In this document: piece by piece, positions 18,001-27,091 of the stretch
Position numbering within the stretch: position 1 is the first letter of the stretch
How the letters are laid out: every line of letters starts with the position of its first letter
NCBI GenBank assembly: GCA_020636375.1
Contig: JACJXZ010000002.1
Location: 496,001-560,000, forward strand
Length of the DNA stretch: 64,000 nt
Source of the DNA: Lewinellaceae bacterium
Lineage (GTDB): Bacteria > Bacteroidota > Bacteroidia > Chitinophagales > Saprospiraceae
Reading direction: 5' to 3'
Position numbers and translations under genes: made by a program
The notes under the pieces: model-generated
Databases searched by the model: none
Told to the model about the DNA's origin: nothing
What the model saw: only the letters and a program-made list of their open reading frames with translations

Positions 18001-18065
18001 TAGGCTGTTAATGCGATTAAAAGTTTATATTAGCTTTCGTTATTCAGCAAACCCATCACCCAGCT

Positions 18066-18382
18066 ATGGCAGTCCTGTTTCTGGCTTTTGCAAATACCCA
18101 CCCCCGCTCGAGAACCTGAAAGATGAGGACACGGGCATCCACGGCATCCTCGCCCGGCGGGAAGCAAAGAATCATTTTACCATCCTCCGGGAATCTTTTG
18201 CCGAAAGAGAGGTGATCATCGAACACCTTCAGGATTACCGGGACCATATCGTCCTGTTCCACTTCAGCGGCCATGCCGGAGGGGATGGGCTGATGATGGA
18301 AGACGGCAAGGGCAATGCAGAGGGCATCGCCGAATTGCTTGGCCAATGCCCCAACCTCGAGCTGGTCATCCTCAACGGCTAG
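18066..18382 (+). pseudogene. CHAT-domain (caspase-like) protein, frameshifted and truncated
   Basis: A CHAT protease domain remnant. The ATG at 18066 opens MAVLFLAFANTHP, the usual start of this CHAT subfamily, but the frame is lost in the CCCCCGC tract (18101-18107). The homologous continuation (LENLKDEDTGIHGILARR) is in another frame, and one missing C would restore it. The catalytic-His block LFHFSGHAGG follows. The domain then stops at TAG (18380-18382) immediately after LELVILNG, exactly where family members carry the catalytic Cys (LNGCS). Two lesions and a missing nucleophile mean no active protease. It heads a CHAT-STAND-WD40 locus. Confidence 0.75.
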
Positions 18383-18418
18383 GCTTTCAGTGAAAAAACA
18401 GAATTCTACGACGCCTGC

Positions 18419-18994
18419 ATGTTCATGGACAATGCCAAGCGCCGCCTGAAAGACGGCAAGCTTTCGGACAGCGAGGTGGACGACCTTTGCATCGCCGCCG
18501 AAGAAAAACTGGCCTTCCTGCTGGGAGCGTTCAGTTTCCTGTCCCGCTACGAGCTGGTTTCCGTCAAGAACATCATGGTGCTGAAAGGGCGCCTGGCGCT
18601 CAACCCGGACTCCAAAAAAAAGGAGCAGTACAAGCACCACCTGGTCCGCCTGATCCTGCGCCTCGGCGGTTTCGCGCCCAGGGAAGAAGACCTGGACGAC
18701 GCCCTGCACAACTGGTCCATACTGCTGATGAAAACAAAAAGCGCCAGGGCAGATTTTCTCAACCTCACCCCTTTTGTCATCGACAAGAACGCCTTTATGG
18801 ACAAAGCCAAGGTGGACAGCCTGTACTACTTTGAACGCTACGACAAGATACTGAAGACCATCTACTACCGGCATATTTACAAACCCGAAGACGACAAGCT
18901 GGCGGTCAAGCCGGATTCCGAATACGACGTCTTCAAGCGGCAGATCGAAGCCTTCCAAAGCCTTTTATCCGAGAAAGCAAACCCCGTTGCATGA
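18419..18994 (+). CDS. Conserved helical protein coupled to the STAND ATPase gene
   Basis: A 191-residue helical protein with no recognised catalytic motif. It opens MFMDNAKRRLKDGKLSDSEV and contains a run around AFLLGAFSFLSRYELVSVKN. The reading frame is open upstream to the CHAT stop codon (18382), and the intervening codons look coding, so the true start may have been lost together with CHAT sequence. Its TGA stop overlaps the ATG of the ATPase (ATGA at 18991), showing translational coupling. I infer an adaptor or effector-associated role in the CHAT-STAND system. The family is not identified. Confidence 0.6.
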   Translation: MFMDNAKRRLKDGKLSDSEVDDLCIAAEEKLAFLLGAFSFLSRYELVSVKNIMVLKGRLALNPDSKKKEQYKHHLVRLILRLGGFAPREEDLDDALHNWSILLMKTKSARADFLNLTPFVIDKNAFMDKAKVDSLYYFERYDKILKTIYYRHIYKPEDDKLAVKPDSEYDVFKRQIEAFQSLLSEKANPVA

Positions 18995-20046
18995 AAAGCC
19001 CATTCAAGTTTCTCGATTCCTACACCATTCAGGACAGGGATGTGTTCTTCGGCCGCAAGCAGGAGATCGACACCCTTTACGAAATGGTTTTCCAGACGCC
19101 CCTGCTGCTGGTCTATGGCCTCTCGGGCACCGGCAAGACCAGCATCATACAGTGCGGGCTGGCTAACCGCTTCCACGGGCCCGAATGGTTTCCCTTTTCC
19201 ATCCGCAGGAAGGAAAACCTCAATACTGCCATCCACCAGGCGCTGGAGAAAGCCCTGAAGGGCGCCAGGCCCGACGGCAGCCTGGCCGATAAGGTGTCCT
19301 ATATCTCTCAGAAATACTTCCGGCCGGTATACCTGCTTTTCGACCAGTTCGAAGAACTGTTCATCCTGGGCAGCCGGAATGAGCAGGAGGATTTTGCCGC
19401 AGAAATCAAACAATTGCTGGCGGAAGAACTGCCCTGCAAGGTGATCTTCATCATGCGGGAGGAATACCTGGGGCAACTGTACAACTTTGAAAAGGCCATC
19501 CCCACCCTCTTCGACTTCCGCCTGCGCATCGAGCCCATGAGCAATAACAAGGTGGAGGAAGTGATCGCCTCCTCTTTCGAAAAATTCAACATCTCCCTGG
19601 AGCCGGCGCCCGCCGAAGAAAGGATCCGCGAGATCATCAGCAACATCAGTTCGGAAAAGTCCGTCATTCAGCTGCCTTACCTGCAGGTCTACCTCGACAT
19701 GCTGTACCGGGATGACTACAAAAGGACTTACGGAGACAAGCCGCGGAACGGCGAACTCCCAGCCCTCACTTTTACGCAGGAGGAAATCCGCAAATTCGGG
19801 AACATCAAAGGCGTGCTGGAAAAATTCCTGCTCGAACAGCAGGAAGAAATCCAGAAGAACCTCAAAGGCACCTATCCAGGCATCCCGAAAGAAACCACCC
19901 GCAAAGTCCTGGACAGCCTGGTTACCGAGGAAGGCACCAAACATCCCGTGTCTATTGCCCGGGATGAGGACAAAAACATACGCATCACCGACAAAAAGGC
20001 ACAGATAACCCTGCCCGCCCTGGCGCCGCAAGCCCTGACCGATTGA
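18991..20046 (+). CDS. STAND-type P-loop ATPase, N-terminal part, ended by an in-frame TGA
   Basis: A 351-residue ATPase region: FFGRKQEIDTLYEMV introduces the NTPase, Walker A is YGLSGTGKTS at about 43-52 and Walker B is LLFDQFEELF near 113. A sensor segment CKVIFIMREEYLG follows at about 150. The frame ends at TGA (20044-20046) in the context ALTD-stop-LELLENSRLIRIL. The same frame then stays open to 20985 with clear homology-like sequence, so the stop most likely replaces a Trp codon (TGG) in a protein of about 664 residues. STAND ATPases sense a signal and switch on an attached effector, here presumably the CHAT protease. Confidence 0.8.
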   Translation: MKSPFKFLDSYTIQDRDVFFGRKQEIDTLYEMVFQTPLLLVYGLSGTGKTSIIQCGLANRFHGPEWFPFSIRRKENLNTAIHQALEKALKGARPDGSLADKVSYISQKYFRPVYLLFDQFEELFILGSRNEQEDFAAEIKQLLAEELPCKVIFIMREEYLGQLYNFEKAIPTLFDFRLRIEPMSNNKVEEVIASSFEKFNISLEPAPAEERIREIISNISSEKSVIQLPYLQVYLDMLYRDDYKRTYGDKPRNGELPALTFTQEEIRKFGNIKGVLEKFLLEQQEEIQKNLKGTYPGIPKETTRKVLDSLVTEEGTKHPVSIARDEDKNIRITDKKAQITLPALAPQALTD

Positions 20047-20985
20047 CTGGAACTGCTGGAAAACAGCCGCCTGATCCGCATCCTGGACTCCAGCATCGAG
20101 CTGGCCCACGACACCCTGGCCGCCCTGATCGACGAGCAGCGCACCGACGAGCAAAAGCAGCTCAACGAAATCAGGCGCCGCATCCTCAACAATTTTGAAG
20201 AATGCCGGCAAAACAGGGAATACCTCACCGAGAAGCAGCTCAACAGCTACGAATATTACATCCCCAGGCTGAGGGCGGAACTGGGCGAAGAGGTGGTGGC
20301 CTTTCTGAAGGACAGCGAAAAGCACGTCCGCGAAGAAAAGGAGAAAGAAAAGAGGGAAGCCCGGGAAAAACTCGAAAAAGAACAAAAGCTGCGGGAAGCT
20401 ACCGAGCGGGCCCTGGAAATCCAGCGCCGGGCGGCGCGCCGGCAGCGGATGCTGAGCATTGGCATGCTGGCCATTGCCATAGTGGCGGGCTATACTGCCT
20501 TCCTGGCGGTCCGCTCTCAGAAAGAAGTGAAGCGGAGGGCATTTGAAAACCAGCTCACCCTCGCGGAAGGACTAAAGAACGACGGCCGCTATGCGGATGC
20601 CCTGAACCAGTTGATGTATGCGCGCGACAGCATGGCCCAGCAACCGGACATGGCGGAGCAGGCCGATTCCCTCATCCGGACGTACACCCGGCTTTCCACC
20701 CTGGTTACCGAGGCAGACACCTTGCGAGGGCAGGAAGCCCGCTGGAAAAATGCCCTGGAAAAGTACGAAGAAGCCTACGCTGTAAGCAACGACAGGATCA
20801 TCCAGCGGAGGATCAGCACTTTGAAAAACGAAATGGAAGAGAAATTCGAGGAATACTACAATGCCGGCGCCAGGATTTGGGAATTCACCCGAGACTGCAA
20901 AGAGGTGATGCCTTTATTCGAAAAAGCGCTGGCCCTGAACCCCGGCGACCCGGCCGTGCTCAAAGAAATGCAGCGTTGCCGGTAA
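20047..20985 (+). pseudogene. STAND ATPase, C-terminal part (coiled coil, membrane helix, TPR-like)
   Basis: In-frame continuation of the ATPase beyond the TGA at 20044. It begins with the winged-helix end typical of STAND proteins (SSIELAHDTLAALIDEQ), then a charged coiled coil (EKEKEKREAREKLEKEQ), a membrane helix around MLSIGMLAIAIVAGYTAFLA and a helical repeat region ending LNPGDPAVLKEMQ. An ATG at 20293 could restart translation and give a 230-residue membrane protein without ATPase. Whether it is expressed is unknown. Confidence 0.65.
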
Positions 20986-21078
20986 TTTTGCCCGAACCCA
21001 AATATCGAACCATGCAAAAGGCCATCTCATTGATCGGCAGTAAAATAAAGTCCAACTACAGGCAGGCAGCGGGCGGGC

Positions 21079-22851
21079 GTGGCCAGTGTTTGTTTCTCTC
21101 CCGACAGCGCCCAAATCCTGGCCGGCGGTTACCGGGACGGCGCCGTGGTGCTATGGGATGCCCGCACCGGGAAAACCGTGATGCAAACGAAAAATTACTC
21201 CCAAAAGCCAATCACTAGGGCTGCCTTTTCTCCTACCGGGAAATACCTGGCTGCAAGCGACATGAGCGGGGCCATCAGTATTTGGGAAAGAAACGCCGAA
21301 GGCAGGTTCAGCCCCAACCCCAGCGATACCATAAACCTGCCCGGCGCTATACTGAGCATTTCCTGGTCCGTTGATGAAGGTTCCATAGCCGCAGCCCTGA
21401 GCGGCAGCAGCGCTGTATTCGTCATCGGCCGGGAGACCAAAGCCATAAAAAAAACACTGGCGGGCCATGAGTCTAATGTGGCGGATGTCGCTTTTCATCC
21501 TATCGACAGCAGCATACTGGCTTCCGCCTCTTATGACGACAGGGCCATCATCTGGGATATCGAACAGGAAGAGCCCTACCTTTTCGACATCAACGGCCAT
21601 TCCAACAATTTATCCAGCCTGGCTTTTTCTCCCGACGGGACCCTGCTGACAACTGCTTCCTGGGACAAAACAGCCCGGGAGTGGTATGGCCTGATAGATT
21701 ACAATGCCCAAAGGCTAAGGGCTCATGAAATGGCTGTTAACCGGTTAGCTTATTTAACCGGCAAAGGGTATCTGGCAAGTTGTTCCCGGGACGGCGCCAT
21801 ATCCATCTGGGAAAGCACCGAAGAAACGTGGCCTGCCCCAACCGGCATTATCCCCCTTGAATATCCGGTTGCCGGCATCAGCCTGTCGCCTGACGGCAAA
21901 TACCTCGCAGCTGCCGCTGGGGAAAACGCCCTCCTCCTTCTGAATATGGAAGAATACGACGGGAGCAACCTTCCCCAATGGGAGTTACCCGGCATAACCG
22001 ATGTCGCTTTTTCCCCGGACGGCCGTTTTCTGGCAGTAGCCGGATGGGGCGTGAGCGCAATTTACCCAATGGAGGAAGGCAGCCCTTCCTTCCACAGCCC
22101 TGTCGTATTGAAAGAAGCTGAGGATACCGGCTTATCCACTATCAGGTTCTCGCCCGACGGGCTGTCCGTGCTAACGATAACCGCGCCCAACTCTGCCTCC
22201 CTCCTGCTGAAGAATTCCGCCCAGTTGTGGGATGCCCGAACCGGAGAATTGCTGAGGGTCTTTAAAAACCACGACGAGCCCCTGCGGGCCGCCGCTTTTT
22301 CGCCGGATGGCCAATACATCGCCACAGCTTCGGAAGATTTTACGGCCATTGTATGGGAGGCGCGAACGGGCCTGGAAAAGGCAACCCTGATCGGCCACAC
22401 TTCCTATGTATACAGCCTGGCTTTTTCGCCGGACGGCCGCCACGTCGCCACCGGTTCCAGAGACAATACCGCCAAAATCTGGCGCCTGGAAACCGGAGAG
22501 CTGCTGCTGAGCCTGGATTTCAAAGGAGATGTCAATGATATTTTGTACAGCCCGGATGGAAAATCGCTCATCGCCGGCCTGCAAAGCGGAGAAATCCGCA
22601 TCGTCTCGGTTGACCCCCGGAATATTTTGAACCAGGCAGAAAGAAACCACAATATCGCCCAGCTGTCCCCGGAGAACATCAAGTTTTTCCGGATGAATGA
22701 GGCATTCGAAATGTACGAAGCATCCGAAGGCCCGGATTCCAGCGGCATTGCCAATGCCAATCCGGACTCGTCCAAAAACCCCTTGCTCTCCTCCGGCAAC
22801 CTCCCCCTGATCCTCTCTTTTGCCCGGTACTTCCATCTACAACCCGGATGA
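21079..22851 (+). CDS. WD40-repeat protein, damaged at both ends
   Basis: About 590 residues of WD40 repeats, each with the SPDG...LWD rhythm (for example AFSPDGQYIATASEDFTAIVW). The start is uncertain. GTG at 21079 is simply the first usable codon, whereas an ATG at 21012 in another frame gives MQKAISLIGSKIKSNYRQA, a likely true N-terminus, so a frameshift or deletion in the GC-rich stretch 21066-21079 probably separates them. At the 3' end the frame runs out near 22828 and the protein continues in another frame as the TPR region. WD40 arrays in STAND loci usually act as sensors. Third component of the CHAT-STAND locus. Confidence 0.7.
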   Translation: MASVCFSPDSAQILAGGYRDGAVVLWDARTGKTVMQTKNYSQKPITRAAFSPTGKYLAASDMSGAISIWERNAEGRFSPNPSDTINLPGAILSISWSVDEGSIAAALSGSSAVFVIGRETKAIKKTLAGHESNVADVAFHPIDSSILASASYDDRAIIWDIEQEEPYLFDINGHSNNLSSLAFSPDGTLLTTASWDKTAREWYGLIDYNAQRLRAHEMAVNRLAYLTGKGYLASCSRDGAISIWESTEETWPAPTGIIPLEYPVAGISLSPDGKYLAAAAGENALLLLNMEEYDGSNLPQWELPGITDVAFSPDGRFLAVAGWGVSAIYPMEEGSPSFHSPVVLKEAEDTGLSTIRFSPDGLSVLTITAPNSASLLLKNSAQLWDARTGELLRVFKNHDEPLRAAAFSPDGQYIATASEDFTAIVWEARTGLEKATLIGHTSYVYSLAFSPDGRHVATGSRDNTAKIWRLETGELLLSLDFKGDVNDILYSPDGKSLIAGLQSGEIRIVSVDPRNILNQAERNHNIAQLSPENIKFFRMNEAFEMYEASEGPDSSGIANANPDSSKNPLLSSGNLPLILSFARYFHLQPG

Positions 22852-24343
22852 CGAAAAGGTGAAAATGCAGATGGCGCACTGCATGCTGTTCAGGAATGAA
22901 CTGGGGCCGGCCCTGCAGCATTACTTGGAATCTCCTTCCAAAAACACCATCATCGAGGACCTTTACTTTTTCAATGCCCAGGAATTGTGGAAGGACAACG
23001 ACAGCCTGCAACGCCAGGTGGAAATCGTTTACCGCCTGGTTAAGGGCATAGAGGAGGTTGGCCTCAGCGAAGCTGAAAAGCTGGGAATCGCCCCTGCCCG
23101 GTACAATGATATTTCTCTGGAAGAACTGGCCGGCCAGTACGGCATTGAATGGGCCGGCGGCCCCGGATATGATGCAGGCCCGATAGACTTCGAAACGCTG
23201 AAATACCAGGCCGAACAGTGCTACAATTCTGCACAAAACGCGGAAGGGTTTGAGAAGGCCCTGGAATCATTCACGCAGTTGCACCAAACGGACACGGCCA
23301 ACACCTATTATATAGAATACCTTTCGCTGATCAATTTCCAGCTGGGGCAGTTGTACAATCCGGCAGATGAAGCCCGGGCGCTGTTTCATCTTCAGGAGGA
23401 TGTAAAATGGAGCGCCAGGCTCTGCGAACTCGCCCCGGACAGCAACGGCTATGAAGAAGACTGGCTCAGCCCGGCACTGATGAACCTGGCTGTTTATCAG
23501 CTCGGCCATGGCGAATTTGAAGCGGCTTTCAGCAATGCGGAAACCGCTTATAAGCTTGCGCCTGCTCAGGCCGGCCAACAGCGCGCTTACACCATGGCCC
23601 ATTTGCTGGCCAGGGGGTTCGAACAAACCAGGGAACTGCTGCTGAACCTGTGCGGCGTATACGATTACGAAAATTACCAATATCTCCACCAGACGTTTAT
23701 CCACAAGCTGGAGGAAATGGATAGCCTCTTCCGCGAAAACGGGGATATCCGCCGGGCGCTCGAATTCCTTTCCAGCCCGGAGGAAATGGCAGCCCTTGCG
23801 CTTACCCTGGAAGGCCAGCCGGCGAAAGCCAGCCTGGCCGCGCTGTTTGACGCAGAGGCATCCGAACAATCCACCAACCAAAAGGATTATACAGCAGCAT
23901 ACCAGCTGAACGAGCAGGCTATAAAACTGTACCGGAACCTGAACCAGGCCGGCCAGGAATATCAATACGATCTGGCCATCGCCCTGGGCAACCAATCCTT
24001 CTATGCCCTTTTTGAACGCAAATACGAAGAGGCTATCGCCCTGGCTGAGGAAGCCCTTAAAACGGCCCCGGGCGACCCCGGCCTGAGATACGCCAACACC
24101 AATCTCGGCCACGGCTATCTGTTGTCGGGCAAGAAGTCAAAAGCTATGGGCGTTTATTCTTCCTACATCAAGGGAGAAGAATGCCGGCAGGGCGATGCCA
24201 ATACCTGCCTGCAAACCCTCTTCGACGATTTCCGGGAGCTGAAAAGCCAGGGGGTGTGCGGGAAGGAGTTCCTGGAGGCCGCCCGGGAGCTTTCCGGAGG
24301 AGAACTGCGGGAAGAACTGCGGAAGGAGCTTTCCTGTGAATAG
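22820..24343 (+). CDS. TPR-like repeat region, probably the frameshifted C-terminal half of the WD40 gene
   Basis: About 507 residues of helical TPR-like repeats (for example AYQLNEQAIKLYRNLNQAG and EEAIALAEEALKTAPGD). The first codon of the frame is TTG at 22820, and the first ATG in frame is at 22865. No ribosome site is visible and the frame overlaps the WD40 frame by 32 bases. Dropping the T at 22828 would join the two as FAR-TSIYNPDDEKVK, so I read one WD40-TPR protein of over 1,000 residues split by a single-base shift. Two bases after its stop lies the first copy of the 42-bp repeat. Confidence 0.65.
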   Translation: MPGTSIYNPDDEKVKMQMAHCMLFRNELGPALQHYLESPSKNTIIEDLYFFNAQELWKDNDSLQRQVEIVYRLVKGIEEVGLSEAEKLGIAPARYNDISLEELAGQYGIEWAGGPGYDAGPIDFETLKYQAEQCYNSAQNAEGFEKALESFTQLHQTDTANTYYIEYLSLINFQLGQLYNPADEARALFHLQEDVKWSARLCELAPDSNGYEEDWLSPALMNLAVYQLGHGEFEAAFSNAETAYKLAPAQAGQQRAYTMAHLLARGFEQTRELLLNLCGVYDYENYQYLHQTFIHKLEEMDSLFRENGDIRRALEFLSSPEEMAALALTLEGQPAKASLAALFDAEASEQSTNQKDYTAAYQLNEQAIKLYRNLNQAGQEYQYDLAIALGNQSFYALFERKYEEAIALAEEALKTAPGDPGLRYANTNLGHGYLLSGKKSKAMGVYSSYIKGEECRQGDANTCLQTLFDDFRELKSQGVCGKEFLEAARELSGGELREELRKELSCE

Positions 24344-24344
24344 A

Positions 24345-24386
24345 TACATAGGGAGGAAGGGCCGCGCCGACGCGCCGGGATATAAT
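24345..24386 (+). repeat. 42-bp direct repeat, copy 1
   Basis: Begins TACATAGGGAGGAAGGGCCG and ends CCGGGATATAAT. It matches 25486-25527 at 40 of 42 positions. It starts just after the TPR stop codon and precedes the Rpn-type nuclease gene. Confidence 0.9.
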
Positions 24387-24427
24387 GAAGGAGGGCCAGA
24401 ACGGCGTATCGGGTTCAGGCATATCAC

Positions 24428-24458
24428 TTGCCAAATGGCCGTATTTTCAGTAACTTTG
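24428..24458 (+). promoter_or_regulatory. Promoter of the Rpn-type nuclease gene
   Basis: TTG (24428-24430), a 20-base spacer and TAACTTTG (24451-24458) match the Bacteroidota consensus exactly. The ATG at 24475 follows 16 bases later. Confidence 0.7.
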
Positions 24459-24474
24459 ACTGAAATTTAAACAA

Positions 24475-25335
24475 ATGGCAAAGAAGTTAGTCCGCTTCGA
24501 CTGGGCAATGAAACGCCTGCTCCGCAATAAAGCCAACTTCGACATCCTGGAAGGCTTCTTATCGGAGCTGCTCCATGAAGATTTCAAGATAAAGCAAATC
24601 CTTGAAAGTGAAGGGAACAAGGAAACCGAGGACGACAAGTTCAACCGGGTAGATATCCTTGTGGAGAACAAAAAGGGCGAGTTGATCATCGTCGAAATCC
24701 AGAACACCCGCGAAGCCGGCTACTTCCAGCGGATGCTTTACGGAACGGCAAAGGTCATCGTGGAACATATTGCCGAAGGACAACCATATTCCCGTGTCAA
24801 AAAAGTGTACTCCGTGAACATTGTGTACTTTGACCTCGGCCAGGGAGACGATTATGTATATCGCGGGACAACTACCTTCATAGGCATCCATAGCAACAAC
24901 AAACTGGAACTTTCGGAAAAACAAAAGGAACTTTTCCAAAAGACAGCGGTATCCGACTTGTACCCTGAGTACTATGTGATAAAAACCAACCGCTTCAATG
25001 AAGTCGCCAAGGATACGCTGGACGAGTGGATATACTTCCTGAAAACGGCGGAAATCAAGGATGAATTCACTGCCAAAGGGCTGAAGGCCGCCAGCCAGAA
25101 GCTCGACATCCTGAAATTAGACCCCGCCGACCGTAAAGCGTATGACCGCTATTTGGAGGCCCAGCGAAGTGACGCGAGTTTTGTAGAGACGGTGAAACTG
25201 GAATTATCAAGTGCAATCCGGGAAGTTGCAGAAAATGCAATAAGAATAGGTTTGTCTTTTGAAGTTGTAGCGCAAATAACGGGGCTTTCGGTTGACAGCA
25301 TCCAGGAAATTGCCGGGAGCATGAAAGATAAATAG
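24475..25335 (+). CDS. Rpn family / PD-(D/E)XK nuclease-transposase family protein
   Basis: A 286-residue protein of the Rpn / PDDEXK_2 family (PF12784), related to recombination-promoting nucleases. The N-terminus FDWAMKRLLRNKANFDILEG is typical. The nuclease core is RVDILVENKKGELIIVEIQN at about 59-78, that is Asp, then a Glu-x-Gln pair replacing ExK, followed by YFQRMLYGTAK. The C-terminal 60 residues are helical and may be a small DNA-binding region. It has its own promoter and is flanked by two 42-bp repeats. These proteins were found to stimulate RecA-independent recombination in E. coli and have been linked to phage defence, so its position beside a STAND locus and DISARM is consistent with a defence role. 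Confidence 0.88.
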   Translation: MAKKLVRFDWAMKRLLRNKANFDILEGFLSELLHEDFKIKQILESEGNKETEDDKFNRVDILVENKKGELIIVEIQNTREAGYFQRMLYGTAKVIVEHIAEGQPYSRVKKVYSVNIVYFDLGQGDDYVYRGTTTFIGIHSNNKLELSEKQKELFQKTAVSDLYPEYYVIKTNRFNEVAKDTLDEWIYFLKTAEIKDEFTAKGLKAASQKLDILKLDPADRKAYDRYLEAQRSDASFVETVKLELSSAIREVAENAIRIGLSFEVVAQITGLSVDSIQEIAGSMKDK

Positions 25336-25485
25336 CGCCTGGCCGAAAACGAAAAATTAATGAGAACAGGCCAGCAAAATCACCCGTTTAGTAGTGGCGA
25401 ATCCTGCTGTAGGGCTGCCGGGCCAGGCTGGGCAGTGCTGCCTGAGAAAAAATCAGTGAAAACTGCAGCGTTTTCGGTCAGACAC

Positions 25486-25527
25486 TACATAGGGAGGAAG
25501 GGCCGCGCCGGCGCACCGGGATATAAT
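25486..25527 (+). repeat. 42-bp direct repeat, copy 2
   Basis: Matches copy 1 (24345-24386) at 40 of 42 positions and ends 28 bases before the next start codon. The two copies bracket a 1.1-kb segment holding only the Rpn-type gene. Confidence 0.9.
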
Positions 25528-25542
25528 TTTCCGGAAAAGGCA

Positions 25543-25550
25543 TATCTTTG
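25543..25550 (+). promoter_or_regulatory. -7 element of the second AAA/PD-(D/E)XK gene
   Basis: TATCTTTG lies 5 bases before the ATG at 25556, the same element and position as in the paralogue at 6045. No TTG is found at the usual -33 position; the upstream position is occupied by the 42-bp repeat. Confidence 0.5.
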
Positions 25551-25555
25551 ATAAC

Positions 25556-27091
25556 ATGAAGTACCCCATTGGAATACAGGACTTCGGAGAGCTGCGCCGC
25601 GACGGCTATGTATATGTAGACAAAACGCAGTACATCCACCGGATCGTCACCGGCGGCAAGTATTTTTTCCTGTCCCGCCCCCGCCGCTTTGGCAAGTCGC
25701 TCCTGCTTTCTACCCTGAAGGAACTGTACAGCGGTTCGCTGGAATTGTTTGAAGGGTTATGGATAAAAAACAATTGGGACTGGGAAAAGCAAAACCCGGT
25801 GATCTGGCTGAAATTCAGCAGCTTTAGTTACCAAACCAGAGGGCTTGAAAAAGCCATTGAGGAAGGCTTGCTCCTCGAAGCGCAACGCCTGGGTATCGCG
25901 CTGGGCGGCGCCAATTATAAAAACTACCTCCAGGAACTGATCGCCAAAGCCGCTTCCAAAGGAAAAGCCGTCCTGCTCATCGACGAGTACGACAAGCCGA
26001 TCATCGACTATATGGATGACATCCCACAGGCGGAAGCTAACCGGGAAGTGCTTAAGGATTTCTACTCCATCCTGAAAGACAGCGACCCCTACCTGGAGCT
26101 TGTTTTTATCACCGGCGTCTCCGCCTTTTCCAGGGTGAGCATTTTTTCTGACCTGAATAACCTGAAAAACCTCAGCCTGCATAAGGATGCCGTCGAATTG
26201 CTCGGCATCACCAATACCGAACTGGAAGCCTATTTCGGCCCGGTTATCCGGCAAATAGCCAAACGGGAAGAAGAGGCGCCAGATGAATTTTATAAAAAAA
26301 TCAAAACCTGGTACAACGGCTATTCCTGGGACGGCGAGAGCAAACTGTACAATCCCTTCTCCCTGCTCAGTTTTCTGGACGGGGAGAAGTTCCAAAACTT
26401 CTGGTTCGAAACGGGTACGCCGACTTTCCTGGTAAAGGAAATGCGCAAACAGCGATACTATGACATCGACCATATCGAGGTATCCGAATCCCAGCTCTCT
26501 GCCTTCGACTATCAGAACCTCGACCCCCTCACCGTGCTCTTCCAAACCGGCTACCTCACCATCGACGGCTATGATGAACGCTTCCTGGTATACCGGCTCC
26601 GGTATCCAAACCAGGAAGTGCGCTTTTCGCTGCAGCAGTATCTGCTCAACGCTTACCGGGATACGATGGCCGGCAATGCGCTCGCCCCGGTTATCGCCAT
26701 CACCAAAGCGCTCGAAGCGAAAGACATAGCGAAGGTCATTGAAACCATTAACTCTGCCTTCAGCACCATCCTCTATGATCTCTGGCAGAAGGAGAACGAA
26801 CACTTTTACCATGCCCTGGTGCACCTGATCTTCTCTTTGCTGGGCACCTATGTACAATCCGAGGTGCACAGTGCCAAAGGCCGCTGCGACGCCATTGTGC
26901 AAACCGACAAGTATATCTACGCCCTGGAGTTCAAGCTGGATAAACCGGCGGAGGAAGCGCTTCGGCAAATCCGGGAAAAGGGGTATCTCGATCCTTTTAT
27001 GGATTCTCCTAAGGAGAAAATTGCGGTGGGGGTTAGTTTTTCGACTGAGGGGAAGAGGGTGGTGGATTGGGGGGTGGAGGGGGTCAGATAA
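25556..27091 (+). CDS. AAA-ATPase-like protein with C-terminal PD-(D/E)XK nuclease region (paralogue 2)
   Basis: A 511-residue paralogue of the gene at 4516-6045. It opens PIGIQDFGELRRDGYVYVDK, has SRPRRFGKS as its Walker A-like loop, LLIDEYDKPIIDYMDD as its Walker B region and a C-terminal nuclease core (GRCDAIVQTDKYIYALEFKL). The two paralogues are similar throughout but clearly diverged. It is the last GC-rich gene before the AT-rich DISARM island, 301 bases upstream of vsr. The function of the family is not established. Confidence 0.85.
   Translation: MKYPIGIQDFGELRRDGYVYVDKTQYIHRIVTGGKYFFLSRPRRFGKSLLLSTLKELYSGSLELFEGLWIKNNWDWEKQNPVIWLKFSSFSYQTRGLEKAIEEGLLLEAQRLGIALGGANYKNYLQELIAKAASKGKAVLLIDEYDKPIIDYMDDIPQAEANREVLKDFYSILKDSDPYLELVFITGVSAFSRVSIFSDLNNLKNLSLHKDAVELLGITNTELEAYFGPVIRQIAKREEEAPDEFYKKIKTWYNGYSWDGESKLYNPFSLLSFLDGEKFQNFWFETGTPTFLVKEMRKQRYYDIDHIEVSESQLSAFDYQNLDPLTVLFQTGYLTIDGYDERFLVYRLRYPNQEVRFSLQQYLLNAYRDTMAGNALAPVIAITKALEAKDIAKVIETINSAFSTILYDLWQKENEHFYHALVHLIFSLLGTYVQSEVHSAKGRCDAIVQTDKYIYALEFKLDKPAEEALRQIREKGYLDPFMDSPKEKIAVGVSFSTEGKRVVDWGVEGVR

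Noticed and set aside
24381..24386. TATAAT in the 42-bp repeat as a -10 box
   Set aside because: Bacteroidota promoters use TAnnTTTG, and a better match lies at 24451; the TATAAT is probably coincidental.
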